A stretch of 64,000 nt of DNA from JAGVJT01 sp964513205 (lineage in GTDB: Bacteria > Pseudomonadota > Gammaproteobacteria > Legionellales > Legionellaceae): assembly GCA_964513205.1 (NCBI GenBank), contig CAZELP010000003.1, forward strand, positions 1 through 64,000, given 5' to 3'. The translations under genes were made by a program, and so were the position numbers. Of the stretch, positions 9,472 to 18,343 are shown piece after piece. Under the pieces are notes generated by a model. The model had not been told where the DNA came from. It made no database searches and saw only the letters and a program-made list of their open reading frames with translations. Numbering within the stretch: the first letter of the stretch is position 1; every line of letters starts with the position of its first letter.

Positions 9472-11076
9472 ATGCCAAACGACGTGTCTCTTCTTCTTGA
9501 AAAAAGTTTTGCAGCCATAGAAGCCAACGATCTCTTCTCTGCCCAAGAACTACTGAAAAAAACACTCCAACTTGCGCCAGAAGAACCTTCTCTGCACAAT
9601 AACTTGGCTAATTTATACAAAAAAACCGGACGATTTGATGAGGCCGAACAGTACTATCAAAAAGCGATCGCACTTGATCCTCATTATCCAGAAGCACATC
9701 ACAATCTCGCGAACCTTTATGCTCATCTAAAACGGTTTAACGATGCATTAAAACACTATACATGCGCACTTCAAAAGGCTCCTGACTATCTGCTTGCGCA
9801 CTACCATTTGGGGCTATTATTTCTAGCTTATCAAAAAAAACACGAGGCCCAAATACAATTCAAAAATGTCATCGAACTCAATCCCTCATTTAAACAAGCA
9901 CATTTTTATTTAGGCCTTTTAGCTTTAGATTTTCAACAAAAATCAACCGCAAAAGACGCATTTGAACGTGTCTTAGATTTGGATCCACAACACATTGAAG
10001 CGCATGTCAATTTAGGCGTCATTGCACTTCAAAATGAAGACGGTCAAAAAGCCATTCACCATTTCACACAGGCATTGCTGCAAGACCAACATCACATTGA
10101 GGCACGTCACAATTTAGCCGCAACATTTATGCATCACAATCGCTATGAAAATGCACTTACACACTACAGCATTTTACTCGAAACAGATCCCCAAAATATC
10201 GAATATCTTTATAACGCAGGGGTTTCAGAAATGGCGCTTGGTCAATTAAAAAAAGCCGAAATACACTTTCAATCTCTTTTAAATAAACAACCACGTCATA
10301 CCCATGCACTGATTAATCTAGCTGCACTCTATAATCGCCTCAATCGCATCAAAGAGGCCGAGCATTTACTTGAGCGAGCTCATCAGGAAAGTCCTGAAAA
10401 TGCCACCTGCCAACACATGCTAAATGCGTTAAGAGGTGAGACCACATCACCCACATGCCCCGAATATGCTAAAAATCTATTCGACAACTATGCGCTTTAC
10501 TACGAAACACATCTCCAACATACACTAAATTATCAGTTACCTCAAACGATTGCACAATTGGTGCATGAACTCACCCCATCCTACCACCGAACACATACAC
10601 TTGATTTGGGGTGTGGAACCGGTTTAAGTGGAGCTTGTGTTAGAGAAATCAGTGAACAACTCACTGGAGTCGATATTTCAGATAAAATGCTAGACGAAGC
10701 ACGCAAAAAAGAAATTTACGATACCTTGATCCAATCTGAGTTGGTAGAATTCCTAACTCAGACACAAGTCATGTACGATTTGATCATCAGTGCGGATGTT
10801 TTACCTTACTTTGGCGACTTAAGTGCTTTATTTAAACAAATAAAAACCAGATTACGTCCAAACGGATTGTTTATCTTTAACATTGAAATTAGTCCAAAAG
10901 AAGATTATGTGCTGCAAAAAACAGCCCGATTTTCACATCATCAAACATACATCCATTCTCTTGCCAAACAATTTGAATTTGAAATTGTGATAGAAAAGAC
11001 ATGCATTTCAAGGCAACAAGATCATGCCAATCTCTCCGTGCTATTGTTCGCGCTAAAACAAAAGGCTATCCCATGA
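9472..11076 (+). CDS. TPR-repeat SAM-dependent methyltransferase
   Basis: A 534-residue protein. The first 310 or so residues are tandem tetratricopeptide repeats (about nine, with the usual A..N.G..Y.....A pattern). A class I methyltransferase domain follows, with motif I LDLGCGTGLSG at about 377-387, then the acidic VDIS after the second strand and DLIISADVLPYF as motif IV. Such TPR-methyltransferases are known as a domain combination, but the substrate is not known; the TPR part probably holds a protein partner. Its stop codon overlaps the start of the AddB-like nuclease gene (ATGA), so the two are translationally coupled. The gene diverges from the NACHT gene across 77 bases. Confidence 0.85.
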   Translation: MPNDVSLLLEKSFAAIEANDLFSAQELLKKTLQLAPEEPSLHNNLANLYKKTGRFDEAEQYYQKAIALDPHYPEAHHNLANLYAHLKRFNDALKHYTCALQKAPDYLLAHYHLGLLFLAYQKKHEAQIQFKNVIELNPSFKQAHFYLGLLALDFQQKSTAKDAFERVLDLDPQHIEAHVNLGVIALQNEDGQKAIHHFTQALLQDQHHIEARHNLAATFMHHNRYENALTHYSILLETDPQNIEYLYNAGVSEMALGQLKKAEIHFQSLLNKQPRHTHALINLAALYNRLNRIKEAEHLLERAHQESPENATCQHMLNALRGETTSPTCPEYAKNLFDNYALYYETHLQHTLNYQLPQTIAQLVHELTPSYHRTHTLDLGCGTGLSGACVREISEQLTGVDISDKMLDEARKKEIYDTLIQSELVEFLTQTQVMYDLIISADVLPYFGDLSALFKQIKTRLRPNGLFIFNIEISPKEDYVLQKTARFSHHQTYIHSLAKQFEFEIVIEKTCISRQQDHANLSVLLFALKQKAIP

Positions 11077-13583
11077 ACCCTTACGAACACATCCTGCAGC
11101 ATCTTTCACAAAATATTATGGTCATCACGCCAAACAACCGTCTTGCAAGAATTTTATTGGCGCATGCAATCGAAGAAAAACACGCATATGCCATGGAAAA
11201 GCCTCCTATTTTTTCTTACGCGGAGTTTTTGCAGCACCTCTTTTTAGAGGTTAAATTTCAGAATCCAACATACGCTCACCCTGTCTTGATTGCCCCTATT
11301 CACTTAAGAAAAATTTGGTCAGAAATACTGGGCTCAACTGAAATTTATCCCATTACTGAAGGTTTAATTCAAGCCTTTATACAAGCCTGGAAACTCGCTC
11401 ATACATGGTTAGTTGATCTCGAAGACGATGCATTTGAGTATGCACCACAACATACACTTTTCAAACAACTGGCATTGAAAGTGAATGCCTTATTGAGTGA
11501 AAAAAATTTGATTACAGAAGAACAGTTACCGACTTATCTGCAGCATTTTATTCCAAATCTGGCAGCGCTTAAAAACACGGTATGGTTTTGCTTTGATGAT
11601 TACACGCCTGCTCAAAAAATTCTTCAAAGTTCACTTGAAAAAGCAGGGTATTCAAGCTTAAAAGAAGACATTCCGCATACACCTTTTAAAGCAAGTTACC
11701 AATTGTGCTTAAAAGAAACTAAAGATGAATACGACGCATTATGTCAATGGATAGAAGCTCACCCCAATCAACATCTTGGTATCGTTATTCCAACAATAGA
11801 AACAGAAGCACAATCCATTACACGCTTATTAAGCGATGCACTGGGAGAAATTGACTTTAATATTTCATTTAGTCGTCCTTTGTCTTGTTATCCCCTCGCA
11901 GCCCATGGGTTGACATGGATCCAGTTGAAACCTGACCAAATCATTACCCAACATGAACGAGATCTTTTGTTTTACTCGCCTTATTTGGTCAGTACTCGAC
12001 AAGAACGGCACACGCGGGCACGTTGGCGACAATCGACCTCTTTTCTGACAAATGACCGATTGGCTTGGTCTTACTTTCTAAAAAATTTACCCGATTCATC
12101 GCTAAAAACGGGATTACAACAAATCACTCCATATCCCCAAAATGCGACTATTTCAGAATGGATCATACTTTTTGAACGCCGACTTAAACAAATTGGATTT
12201 CCTGGTGAGGCAGATCTTGATTCGGGGAGTTATCAATGTTTTCAACGATTTATCAGTCTCTTTGATGAGTTTAGAACCCTCCATCTTTTAACCGATCGAC
12301 TTTCGCAAGAAGAAGCAATCGAACTTTTCGTAAAACTTGCAGATGGAGCAATGTTCCAACCCGAAAGACCAACAAGCCAGGTCCAAATCCTGGGTCTACT
12401 TGAAGCCTCTGGATGCAAGTTCGATCATCTTTGGATGATGCATATGACCGATCAGCACTTTCCTCAACAAGGTCAATGTACAGCATTTATTCCCATGTCC
12501 ATACAAAAAAAATTGGACATGCCCCATGCCAATCATCAAAGGGATATGCAATATGCCTCTCAGATTTTCAGACGATTGATTGACGGAAGCCTGTCACAAC
12601 ATTTTAGCTATTCAAAATTTAATCAAGATACGCCTTGTCTACCAAGCCCCTTTTTAAATGATTTACCCAGTAAAACCGTCTCTTTAACCCCCCCTATTCT
12701 CACACATAAACGAGAACAAATTGAAGCGCAATATCATTATCCACTTCAACCCAATGAACGCTTTCGTGGTGGCACAGCATTGCTTTCCAATCAGGCAAAA
12801 TGTCCATTTCGCGCCTTTGCTGCACATCGACTGCATTTAAAAAAAGACGAAATGACGTCAGAAGGATTAAACCCTCGAGAAAGAGGACAAATTTTACACC
12901 TTGTTCTTGAAAAACTTTGGCAACAATTGGAAAGCCAAACAAAGCTGCTCGCCACCTCAGAAGAAGAATTGAGCATAAAACTCGATGCCATCATTCTCGA
13001 GGTCTTAGCTCCCTTCGAAACGACACATCAATACACATTTCCAACCCTAGTCCAAACGTTAGAATTAACACGCTTAAAAAAATTAGCTTTGGTTTGTCTT
13101 GATTTTGAAAAAAAACGCCCCTCTTTTGAAATAGAAGCATTGGAAAAAAATGCCGAAATCACACTGTCTAATCTCACTTTCCATGTGAAACTTGACCGAC
13201 TCGATCGCTTAAGCACAGGAGAAAAATGGGTTATCGATTACAAAACACGACTCCCCTCACAAAAACCATGGCATGAAGACAGACCAGAAGAACCGCAACT
13301 TCTATTGTATGCGCTACTTGATAAATCCATTCACGGCATGATGTTTATTGAACTTTCTCGAGGGAAAATTGATTATGCAGGATTCGCCAAAGAATCCACT
13401 CTTCCCGGCATTCAATCACCCGAAAAAGAAAGCACTTGGGAAATGCATCAAGCACACTGGCATCAGCAACTGACTCAATTAGCAGAAGAATTTGAGAAGG
13501 GACACTGTGCACCAAAACCAGTACGTTCAGCAATTTGTAATCTATGTGAATTTAAACCATTATGTCGATTCGAAATGAGTTGA
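11073..13583 (+). CDS. addB: AddB-like Fe-S nuclease/inactive helicase subunit
   Basis: An 836-residue protein of the AddB/'probable DNA repair protein' type. The C-terminal PD-(D/E)XK nuclease shows HLVLEKLW, LDRLDRL and VIDYKT (Asp near 719), followed by QLLLYALL. Cys577 (QAKCPF) and a C-terminal C-X2-C-X5-C cluster (Cys822, 825, 831) match the four ligands of the iron-sulfur cluster that staples AddB nuclease domains. The N-terminal helicase-like part has no convincing Walker A, as in AddB. It would pair with the AddA-like helicase-nuclease at 49953-53168 to process double-strand breaks. The start at 11073 overlaps the upstream stop by four bases; the gene converges on the pseudopilin gene with a one-base gap. 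Confidence 0.82.
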   Translation: MNPYEHILQHLSQNIMVITPNNRLARILLAHAIEEKHAYAMEKPPIFSYAEFLQHLFLEVKFQNPTYAHPVLIAPIHLRKIWSEILGSTEIYPITEGLIQAFIQAWKLAHTWLVDLEDDAFEYAPQHTLFKQLALKVNALLSEKNLITEEQLPTYLQHFIPNLAALKNTVWFCFDDYTPAQKILQSSLEKAGYSSLKEDIPHTPFKASYQLCLKETKDEYDALCQWIEAHPNQHLGIVIPTIETEAQSITRLLSDALGEIDFNISFSRPLSCYPLAAHGLTWIQLKPDQIITQHERDLLFYSPYLVSTRQERHTRARWRQSTSFLTNDRLAWSYFLKNLPDSSLKTGLQQITPYPQNATISEWIILFERRLKQIGFPGEADLDSGSYQCFQRFISLFDEFRTLHLLTDRLSQEEAIELFVKLADGAMFQPERPTSQVQILGLLEASGCKFDHLWMMHMTDQHFPQQGQCTAFIPMSIQKKLDMPHANHQRDMQYASQIFRRLIDGSLSQHFSYSKFNQDTPCLPSPFLNDLPSKTVSLTPPILTHKREQIEAQYHYPLQPNERFRGGTALLSNQAKCPFRAFAAHRLHLKKDEMTSEGLNPRERGQILHLVLEKLWQQLESQTKLLATSEEELSIKLDAIILEVLAPFETTHQYTFPTLVQTLELTRLKKLALVCLDFEKKRPSFEIEALEKNAEITLSNLTFHVKLDRLDRLSTGEKWVIDYKTRLPSQKPWHEDRPEEPQLLLYALLDKSIHGMMFIELSRGKIDYAGFAKESTLPGIQSPEKESTWEMHQAHWHQQLTQLAEEFEKGHCAPKPVRSAICNLCEFKPLCRFEMS

Positions 13584-13584
13584 G

Positions 13585-14028
13585 TTACGATTTTCGAATC
13601 CGACCAAATCGATTGACAATTAAGCGAACCTGGCCAATCTCAAAATAACCATTCATTGCCAATTGCTGAGGATGCGGACTTATCCATATTTTATCGCGTC
13701 CTTGAAAACCAAACCACCGCACCGGAACCTGGGTTGATGGCCAACGCCACTGAGCTCGAATTGTGCCATTGCCAGTGCGAAGACGTAATCCTTTTTTCCA
13801 AACACCATCTGGCCCCTGTTCCCATGGCTCTAAAACCAATGGCATTCGCGTTAGAAAAGCTTGTAATTTTGCTGTTGTCAAAAAAACAATCAGCTCATCC
13901 TTAAAAAACGATTCAGCAGTTGAAGCCTGATTGACTCTATAAAATGGCATCACAAAACAAAGTATAAGACTCATGACCACAATTGAAATCATCAATTCGA
14001 TGAGTGTAAAACCGAAGCAACGTCGCAT
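13585..14028 (-). CDS. GspH/FimT-type pseudopilin
   Basis: A 147-residue type II secretion or type IV pilus minor pseudopilin. It begins MRRCFGFTLIELMIS, a class III signal with the prepilin peptidase site after Gly and Glu at position +5, followed by a hydrophobic helix and a GspH/FimT-like C-terminal domain ending IVNRFGRIRKS. The start at 14028 is set by this signal. A longer upstream frame exists but would lie inside holD. The gene overlaps the 3' end of holD by 37 bases and no other secretion gene is nearby, so it acts with a system encoded elsewhere. The ribosome site is weak, which suggests coupling to holD translation. Confidence 0.8.
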   Translation of the reverse strand: MRRCFGFTLIELMISIVVMSLILCFVMPFYRVNQASTAESFFKDELIVFLTTAKLQAFLTRMPLVLEPWEQGPDGVWKKGLRLRTGNGTIRAQWRWPSTQVPVRWFGFQGRDKIWISPHPQQLAMNGYFEIGQVRLIVNRFGRIRKS

Positions 14029-14387
14029 AATTTTCGATAAAATTCCTTTTTTATAGAGCCTGTTTCCATGAGGATATCTAAAGATGGACTTTCGAGTATC
14101 GTCGGTTTTTTTGATGCACTGGCAAGAACCTCGAAAGAGGGCTCTCCTAAAAACCATACCAATCGAATATGTGCCGCAAGCAATGCATCTGCAGATAGAT
14201 TGACACAAAACTTAACATCAAATCCTTTTAAGATGGGTGATGCTAAAATTTGATTAAAAAAAGAATTGTTTTTTGCAGACCACATTTTTGAGTGCTGAGT
14301 CACGACTAAAATTGTCGATGCACTTTTTAATTCAGGACGAAGATGCCACTGCTCAATGCCTAATGTATTTAAAATTTCATGATTCAT
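13992..14387 (-). CDS. holD: DNA polymerase III psi subunit (HolD-like)
   Basis: A 131-residue protein that I assign to the psi subunit of the clamp-loader complex. The N-terminal LGIEQWHLRPE matches the LGITQWSLRRP peptide by which E. coli psi binds the clamp-loader collar, including the Trp. The C-terminal SPSLDILMETGSIKKEFYRKLC parallels the psi ending SPALTDLRANPTARAALWQQIC. Psi bridges the clamp loader to chi and single-strand-binding protein. The middle is divergent, as is usual for this fast-evolving family. The start overlaps the pyrF stop by four bases. The alternative is an unrelated hypothetical protein; the two end motifs argue against that. Confidence 0.68.
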   Translation of the reverse strand: MNHEILNTLGIEQWHLRPELKSASTILVVTQHSKMWSAKNNSFFNQILASPILKGFDVKFCVNLSADALLAAHIRLVWFLGEPSFEVLASASKKPTILESPSLDILMETGSIKKEFYRKLCDVASVLHSSN

Positions 14388-15067
14388 GACACGAGATCCA
14401 ATATCGAATGCAAGCGCTCTATAGGATTGGGGGCTTGCGTGATCGCACGACCAACAACCCAGTAATCACTACCCGATTGAATGGCCAATTCAGGTGTCAC
14501 CACCTGTTGCTGGTCATGCGTTTCTTCGCCAGCAAAGCGTATTCCAGGCGTTACCGTAATCCAATTTTCAGAAGCAAGAGATTTGATCCTTTTCGCCATC
14601 GAGACAGCACACACGACTCCGTCTAAATCATGATTGCAAGCCATTTTAGCCAAATGCATGGTAAGGGCTTCAACAGGAGATGAAAAACCAAGAGACTGAA
14701 CATCAAACTCACTCAAGCTGGTCAGTACGGTTACAGCAATCAGCAAGGGACGAGCAGAGCCACGATCGATCACCTCTCGTGCTGCTTCAAGCATTTTTTC
14801 TCCTCCCATGGCGTGGACGTTCATCATCCATACCCCTAAGTCCGCGGCTGAGCGACACGCTTGTGCAACTGTGTTTGGAATGTCATGGAATTTTAAATCT
14901 AAAAAAACCTTGAATCCTTTTTTGGTCAATTGCTCAACCCACGCCGGACCAAATCGCGTATACATCTCAAGTCCAACTTTTAAGGCACATTGAGTCGGAT
15001 GTATTTGTTCAACCAGCGTCCACGCAGACTTTACATCGGGATAATCTAACGCCAAAATTAATTTCAC
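14384..15067 (-). CDS. pyrF: Orotidine 5'-phosphate decarboxylase
   Basis: A 227-residue cytoplasmic enzyme making UMP from OMP, the last step of de novo pyrimidine synthesis. It starts MKLILALDYPD and carries the catalytic LDLKFHDIPNTV motif, where the Lys and Asp residues form the charged catalytic network. VTPGIR and the phosphate-binding ending WVVGRAIT are also present. The length is normal. The gene follows lapB with a single base between them, as in the enterobacterial lapA-lapB-pyrF order, and its stop overlaps the start of holD. Confidence 0.96.
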   Translation of the reverse strand: MKLILALDYPDVKSAWTLVEQIHPTQCALKVGLEMYTRFGPAWVEQLTKKGFKVFLDLKFHDIPNTVAQACRSAADLGVWMMNVHAMGGEKMLEAAREVIDRGSARPLLIAVTVLTSLSEFDVQSLGFSSPVEALTMHLAKMACNHDLDGVVCAVSMAKRIKSLASENWITVTPGIRFAGEETHDQQQVVTPELAIQSGSDYWVVGRAITQAPNPIERLHSILDLVS

Positions 15068-15068
15068 A

Positions 15069-16238
15069 CTAACTTCCTTCTAAACCATGAATAGGCTTGG
15101 TTCTACCCCACTGTTTGCAACTCGGGCAATGCCAATGCAACAGTTTTCCGGAAAACCCACAATGTCCACAACGATATACCGGTTTATTTTCTAAAAATTT
15201 GCTGGTAATCCCATAAAGCATTTGCAGCTTATCTCGCACCTTCCCATGAGCCGATTCAAGATGCCAACAAATGAGACGATTTAATCCTCGAATAGAGGGA
15301 TAGCGATTTAAAGCCGATGACACAAAATCAATTGCTAAATCTTCACTTTTTTCTTGTTTGAGATATTCCCCAATCGCAAAAACAATGCTCGAACGAGGAT
15401 GAGACTCAAGGAGTTGTTCTAAATAATCAATACACTCGTCGAGTGCATCCAATTCACGATAACACTGCAATAATGGATTGATAATCTCCGACAAAAACTC
15501 ATGATCTTGCTCAGGCACTTTCTTTAATGCACGAACAGCCTGTTTAAAATGCCCGGCTTTCATTTCCAACTGCGCCAACATAATGCTGGCTCGCACAGAT
15601 TGTTTATCAATTTCTAAAGCTTCTTGAATTAAAACTTGAGCACGTTCATCTAGTCCTGCTTTTATGGCCTCTTGAGCCATTTCACAATAGTAATGAGAAG
15701 CTTGTGACGACAAACTATTTCCGGTCGCACGCTCTAGTTTCTTCAAAATCTCAAGCGCTTTTTCCCAAGCTTTTTCCTGCTGATAAATCGCCAAAAGCCC
15801 CTGTAACGGTCGTGTTTCTCTTTCCCCTCCTAGAGAAAGTACCTCAAGGAAAATTCGCTCAGCACGATCAAACACACCCGCACTCATGTAATCTTGTCCT
15901 AATGCCATGAGCGCTTCTTTGCGTTGAACCGTACTCAGTTGGGGACGAGCAATCAAATTTTGATGAATACGAATGGCGCGATCGACTTCTCCACGACGTC
16001 GAAACAAACTGCCTAAAGCAAGATGTGTTTCAACGGTGTCACTGTCAACCTCGAGTAATTTGATAAAAACATCCACTGCTTTATCAGGTTGCTCATTGAG
16101 CAAGTAGTTAAGACCCACCACATATTCATGAGACAAAGGAGAGTTTGACTGGCTTTGTTTAGACAAATCCTGTCGCCGGGCAATCCACCATCCAGAATAA
16201 GCCGCAGCGGGTAATAACAGAGGCCATAAATTAATCAC
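15069..16238 (-). CDS. lapB: LPS assembly regulator LapB (YciM)
   Basis: A 389-residue inner-membrane-anchored protein. There is an N-terminal membrane helix (MINLWPLLLPAAAYSGWWIARR), then TPR repeats over most of the chain, then a C-terminal rubredoxin-type metal site, CGHCGF ... CPSCKQW. LapB works with FtsH to control LpxC turnover and so balances LPS against phospholipid synthesis. Both CXXC pairs are intact. The gene follows lapA by 12 bases and precedes pyrF by one base, the conserved arrangement. Confidence 0.95.
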   Translation of the reverse strand: MINLWPLLLPAAAYSGWWIARRQDLSKQSQSNSPLSHEYVVGLNYLLNEQPDKAVDVFIKLLEVDSDTVETHLALGSLFRRRGEVDRAIRIHQNLIARPQLSTVQRKEALMALGQDYMSAGVFDRAERIFLEVLSLGGERETRPLQGLLAIYQQEKAWEKALEILKKLERATGNSLSSQASHYYCEMAQEAIKAGLDERAQVLIQEALEIDKQSVRASIMLAQLEMKAGHFKQAVRALKKVPEQDHEFLSEIINPLLQCYRELDALDECIDYLEQLLESHPRSSIVFAIGEYLKQEKSEDLAIDFVSSALNRYPSIRGLNRLICWHLESAHGKVRDKLQMLYGITSKFLENKPVYRCGHCGFSGKLLHWHCPSCKQWGRTKPIHGLEGS

Positions 16239-16250
16239 CGAAGCACCTCA

Positions 16251-16541
16251 TCAATGTTGATTATGTAAAGGAATCGCTCTCAAGTTTTTAATTTCTTTTT
16301 CGGTTAATCGCAATTGGTTTTTGAGTTTGTGACATTCCGCTTTTAATCGCCAATAGCGGCCAACTCCAAGCAAAGCGCCAAATATCATTCCAAGACCTAA
16401 CATGGCTATCATCAACACAGAAACCGGCAATGTCCATGTGGTCACATACAGGTTTAATTGAATCAAGCTGGCATTCAATGCAGCAAAACTCACCCCCAAT
16501 ACGATTAGGCACAAATAAAATATAATCATGAATATTCGCAT
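16251..16541 (-). CDS. lapA: LPS assembly protein LapA (DUF1049)
   Basis: A 96-residue inner-membrane protein with two hydrophobic segments (about 3-22 and 38-62), followed by a basic, coiled-coil-like tail, the LapA/YciS architecture. It is thought to assist LapB in coordinating LPS synthesis. The ribosome site (AAGGATGGG) lies directly behind the rpsA terminator. In many gammaproteobacteria ihfB stands between rpsA and lapA; it is absent here. Confidence 0.9.
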   Translation of the reverse strand: MRIFMIIFYLCLIVLGVSFAALNASLIQLNLYVTTWTLPVSVLMIAMLGLGMIFGALLGVGRYWRLKAECHKLKNQLRLTEKEIKNLRAIPLHNQH

Positions 16542-16561
16542 TAAACACCCATCCTTGTTAA

Positions 16562-16590
16562 AAAGAAGGCGCTAAATAGCGCCCTCTTTT
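16562..16590 (-). terminator. Rho-independent terminator after rpsA
   Basis: The inverted repeat GGCGCT-AAAT-AGCGCC (16568-16583) has flanking A/T-rich arms and, read on the minus strand, is followed by CTTCTTTTT. It lies 19 bases past the rpsA stop codon and just before the lapA ribosome site. It should end most rpsA transcripts and leave lapA-lapB-pyrF to readthrough or a separate promoter. Confidence 0.8.
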
Positions 16591-16608
16591 TGCATGTCTA
16601 AACAAAGA

Positions 16609-18297
16609 TTAAGCATCGCTGTCTTTGTTCGCCATTTTTTCTTTCAACAAATCACCGATTGTTGTAGATACAACCGCATTATCACCACTACGAGAATATT
16701 TCTTAATGGCTTCTGCTTGCTCTTGCGCATCTTTTGCTTTCACAGACAACGCAATTGTTCGGTTTTTACGATCAATATTTGTAATTTTCGCTTCGATTTC
16801 TTCACCTTCTTTGACAAGAGAGGCTGCATTGTCAACTTTATCTTCCGACAAATCGCTTGCACGAATGATACCAAACACGTCTGATGCCAATTCTACAGTT
16901 ACAGATTTTGCATCAACGGCAGTTACTTTACCACGAACAAGAGCTCCTTTTGGATTTTCTTCAACAAAGTTCGTGAAAACATCTCCTTCGAGTTGTTTCA
17001 AACCAAGTGAAATACGCTCACGCTCTGGATCGATTGCTAAAATCACTGTTTCAAGCTCTTGGCCTTTCTTGAATTGTTTTACAGCTTCTTCGCCAGCAAC
17101 TGTCCAAGAAATATCAGACAAATGAACAAGACCATCGATTTCACCATCTAAGCCAATGAAGATACCAAAGTCAGTGATAGAACGAATCTTACCTGTAACT
17201 TTTTGACCTTTAGCGTGTGTTTCAGCAAAAGTTTGCCATGGGTTGCCCTGACACTGCTTCATACCCAGTGAAATTCTTCGACGAACTTGATCAATCTCAA
17301 GCACCATGACACTGACAGCATCGCCTAAGCTAACCACTTTGCTTGGATGAACATTTTTGTTTGTCCAGTCCATTTCAGACATGTGAACAAGACCTTCAAC
17401 GCCTTCTTCGATTTCAACAAAACAACCGTAATCTGTGATATTGGTCACTTTGCCTTCAAGTTTTTTACCAACAGGATAACGCTCAACTAAATCAACCCAA
17501 GGATCATTTCCAAGTTGCTTCATACCCAAGGAGACACGATTACGCTCGTGATCGAAGCTCAATACTTTTACTTTCACGTCTTGGCCTACGCTCAGCAACT
17601 CACTTGGATGCTTGACACGTTTCCAAGAAATATCGGTGATGTGCAACAGACCGTCGATACCACCCAAGTCAATGAATGCACCGTAGTCTGTGAGATTTTT
17701 AACAACACCATCGAGAATCTGACCATCATGTAAAGACTCAAGCAATGCTTGTCTGTCTGCGCTGCTTTCTTCTTCAACAACTGCACGACGAGAAACGACG
17801 ATATTGTTGCGTTTCAAGTCCATTTTGATCACTTTAAATTCTAATTCTTTCCCTTCAAGATAAGAGGGGTCACGAACGGGGCGAACGTCAACGAGTGAAC
17901 CAGGTAAGAAGGCGCGAATTGAACCAATTTCGACTGTGAAACCACCTTTAACTTTACCAGAAATAAGACCGATGACTGTTTCATTGTTTTCATGACTCTT
18001 AGAAAGCTTACGCCATGCTTCTTGTCTCTTGGCTTTTTCGCGAGATAAAATCGTCTCACCATAACCATCTTCAACAGCATCAAGAGCAACTTCAACAACA
18101 TCCCCCACATTGACTTCTAATTCTCCGTGCTTATCACGAAACTCGTCAATTGATACAATGCCTTCCGATTTTAATCCGGCATTCAACGTCACGTAGTCAT
18201 CATCCACATCAATCACTTTTGCGTTGATAATCGCACCAGGATAGAACTGCGCGTCGATAATGCTCTTTTCAAATAATTCCTTAAAACTTTCAGACAT
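16609..18297 (-). CDS. rpsA: 30S ribosomal protein S1
   Basis: A 562-residue protein that brings structured mRNAs to the 30S subunit. Six S1 (OB-fold) domains run in series, with conserved stretches such as VEVALDAVEDGYGET, NLTDYGAFIDLGG, NITDYGCFVEIEEG and SITDFGIFIGLDG. The length matches the usual 557 or so. No strong Shine-Dalgarno precedes the ATG, as is typical of rpsA, whose leader is normally autoregulated by S1. It follows cmk by 46 bases and is closed by a terminator. Confidence 0.98.
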   Translation of the reverse strand: MSESFKELFEKSIIDAQFYPGAIINAKVIDVDDDYVTLNAGLKSEGIVSIDEFRDKHGELEVNVGDVVEVALDAVEDGYGETILSREKAKRQEAWRKLSKSHENNETVIGLISGKVKGGFTVEIGSIRAFLPGSLVDVRPVRDPSYLEGKELEFKVIKMDLKRNNIVVSRRAVVEEESSADRQALLESLHDGQILDGVVKNLTDYGAFIDLGGIDGLLHITDISWKRVKHPSELLSVGQDVKVKVLSFDHERNRVSLGMKQLGNDPWVDLVERYPVGKKLEGKVTNITDYGCFVEIEEGVEGLVHMSEMDWTNKNVHPSKVVSLGDAVSVMVLEIDQVRRRISLGMKQCQGNPWQTFAETHAKGQKVTGKIRSITDFGIFIGLDGEIDGLVHLSDISWTVAGEEAVKQFKKGQELETVILAIDPERERISLGLKQLEGDVFTNFVEENPKGALVRGKVTAVDAKSVTVELASDVFGIIRASDLSEDKVDNAASLVKEGEEIEAKITNIDRKNRTIALSVKAKDAQEQAEAIKKYSRSGDNAVVSTTIGDLLKEKMANKDSDA

Positions 18298-18343
18298 GTT
18301 AGTTAACTCAATTTAGTAAAAAAACGAAAAGAAAGTACCTCAC

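Noticed and set aside
13992..14208. N-terminal extension of the pseudopilin into holD
   Set aside because: The class III signal MRRCFGFTLIE must be at the N-terminus, so the gene starts at 14028.
16625..17125. Long open frame opposite rpsA
   Set aside because: It is antisense to a certain gene, has low-complexity Ser/Thr composition and no ribosome site.
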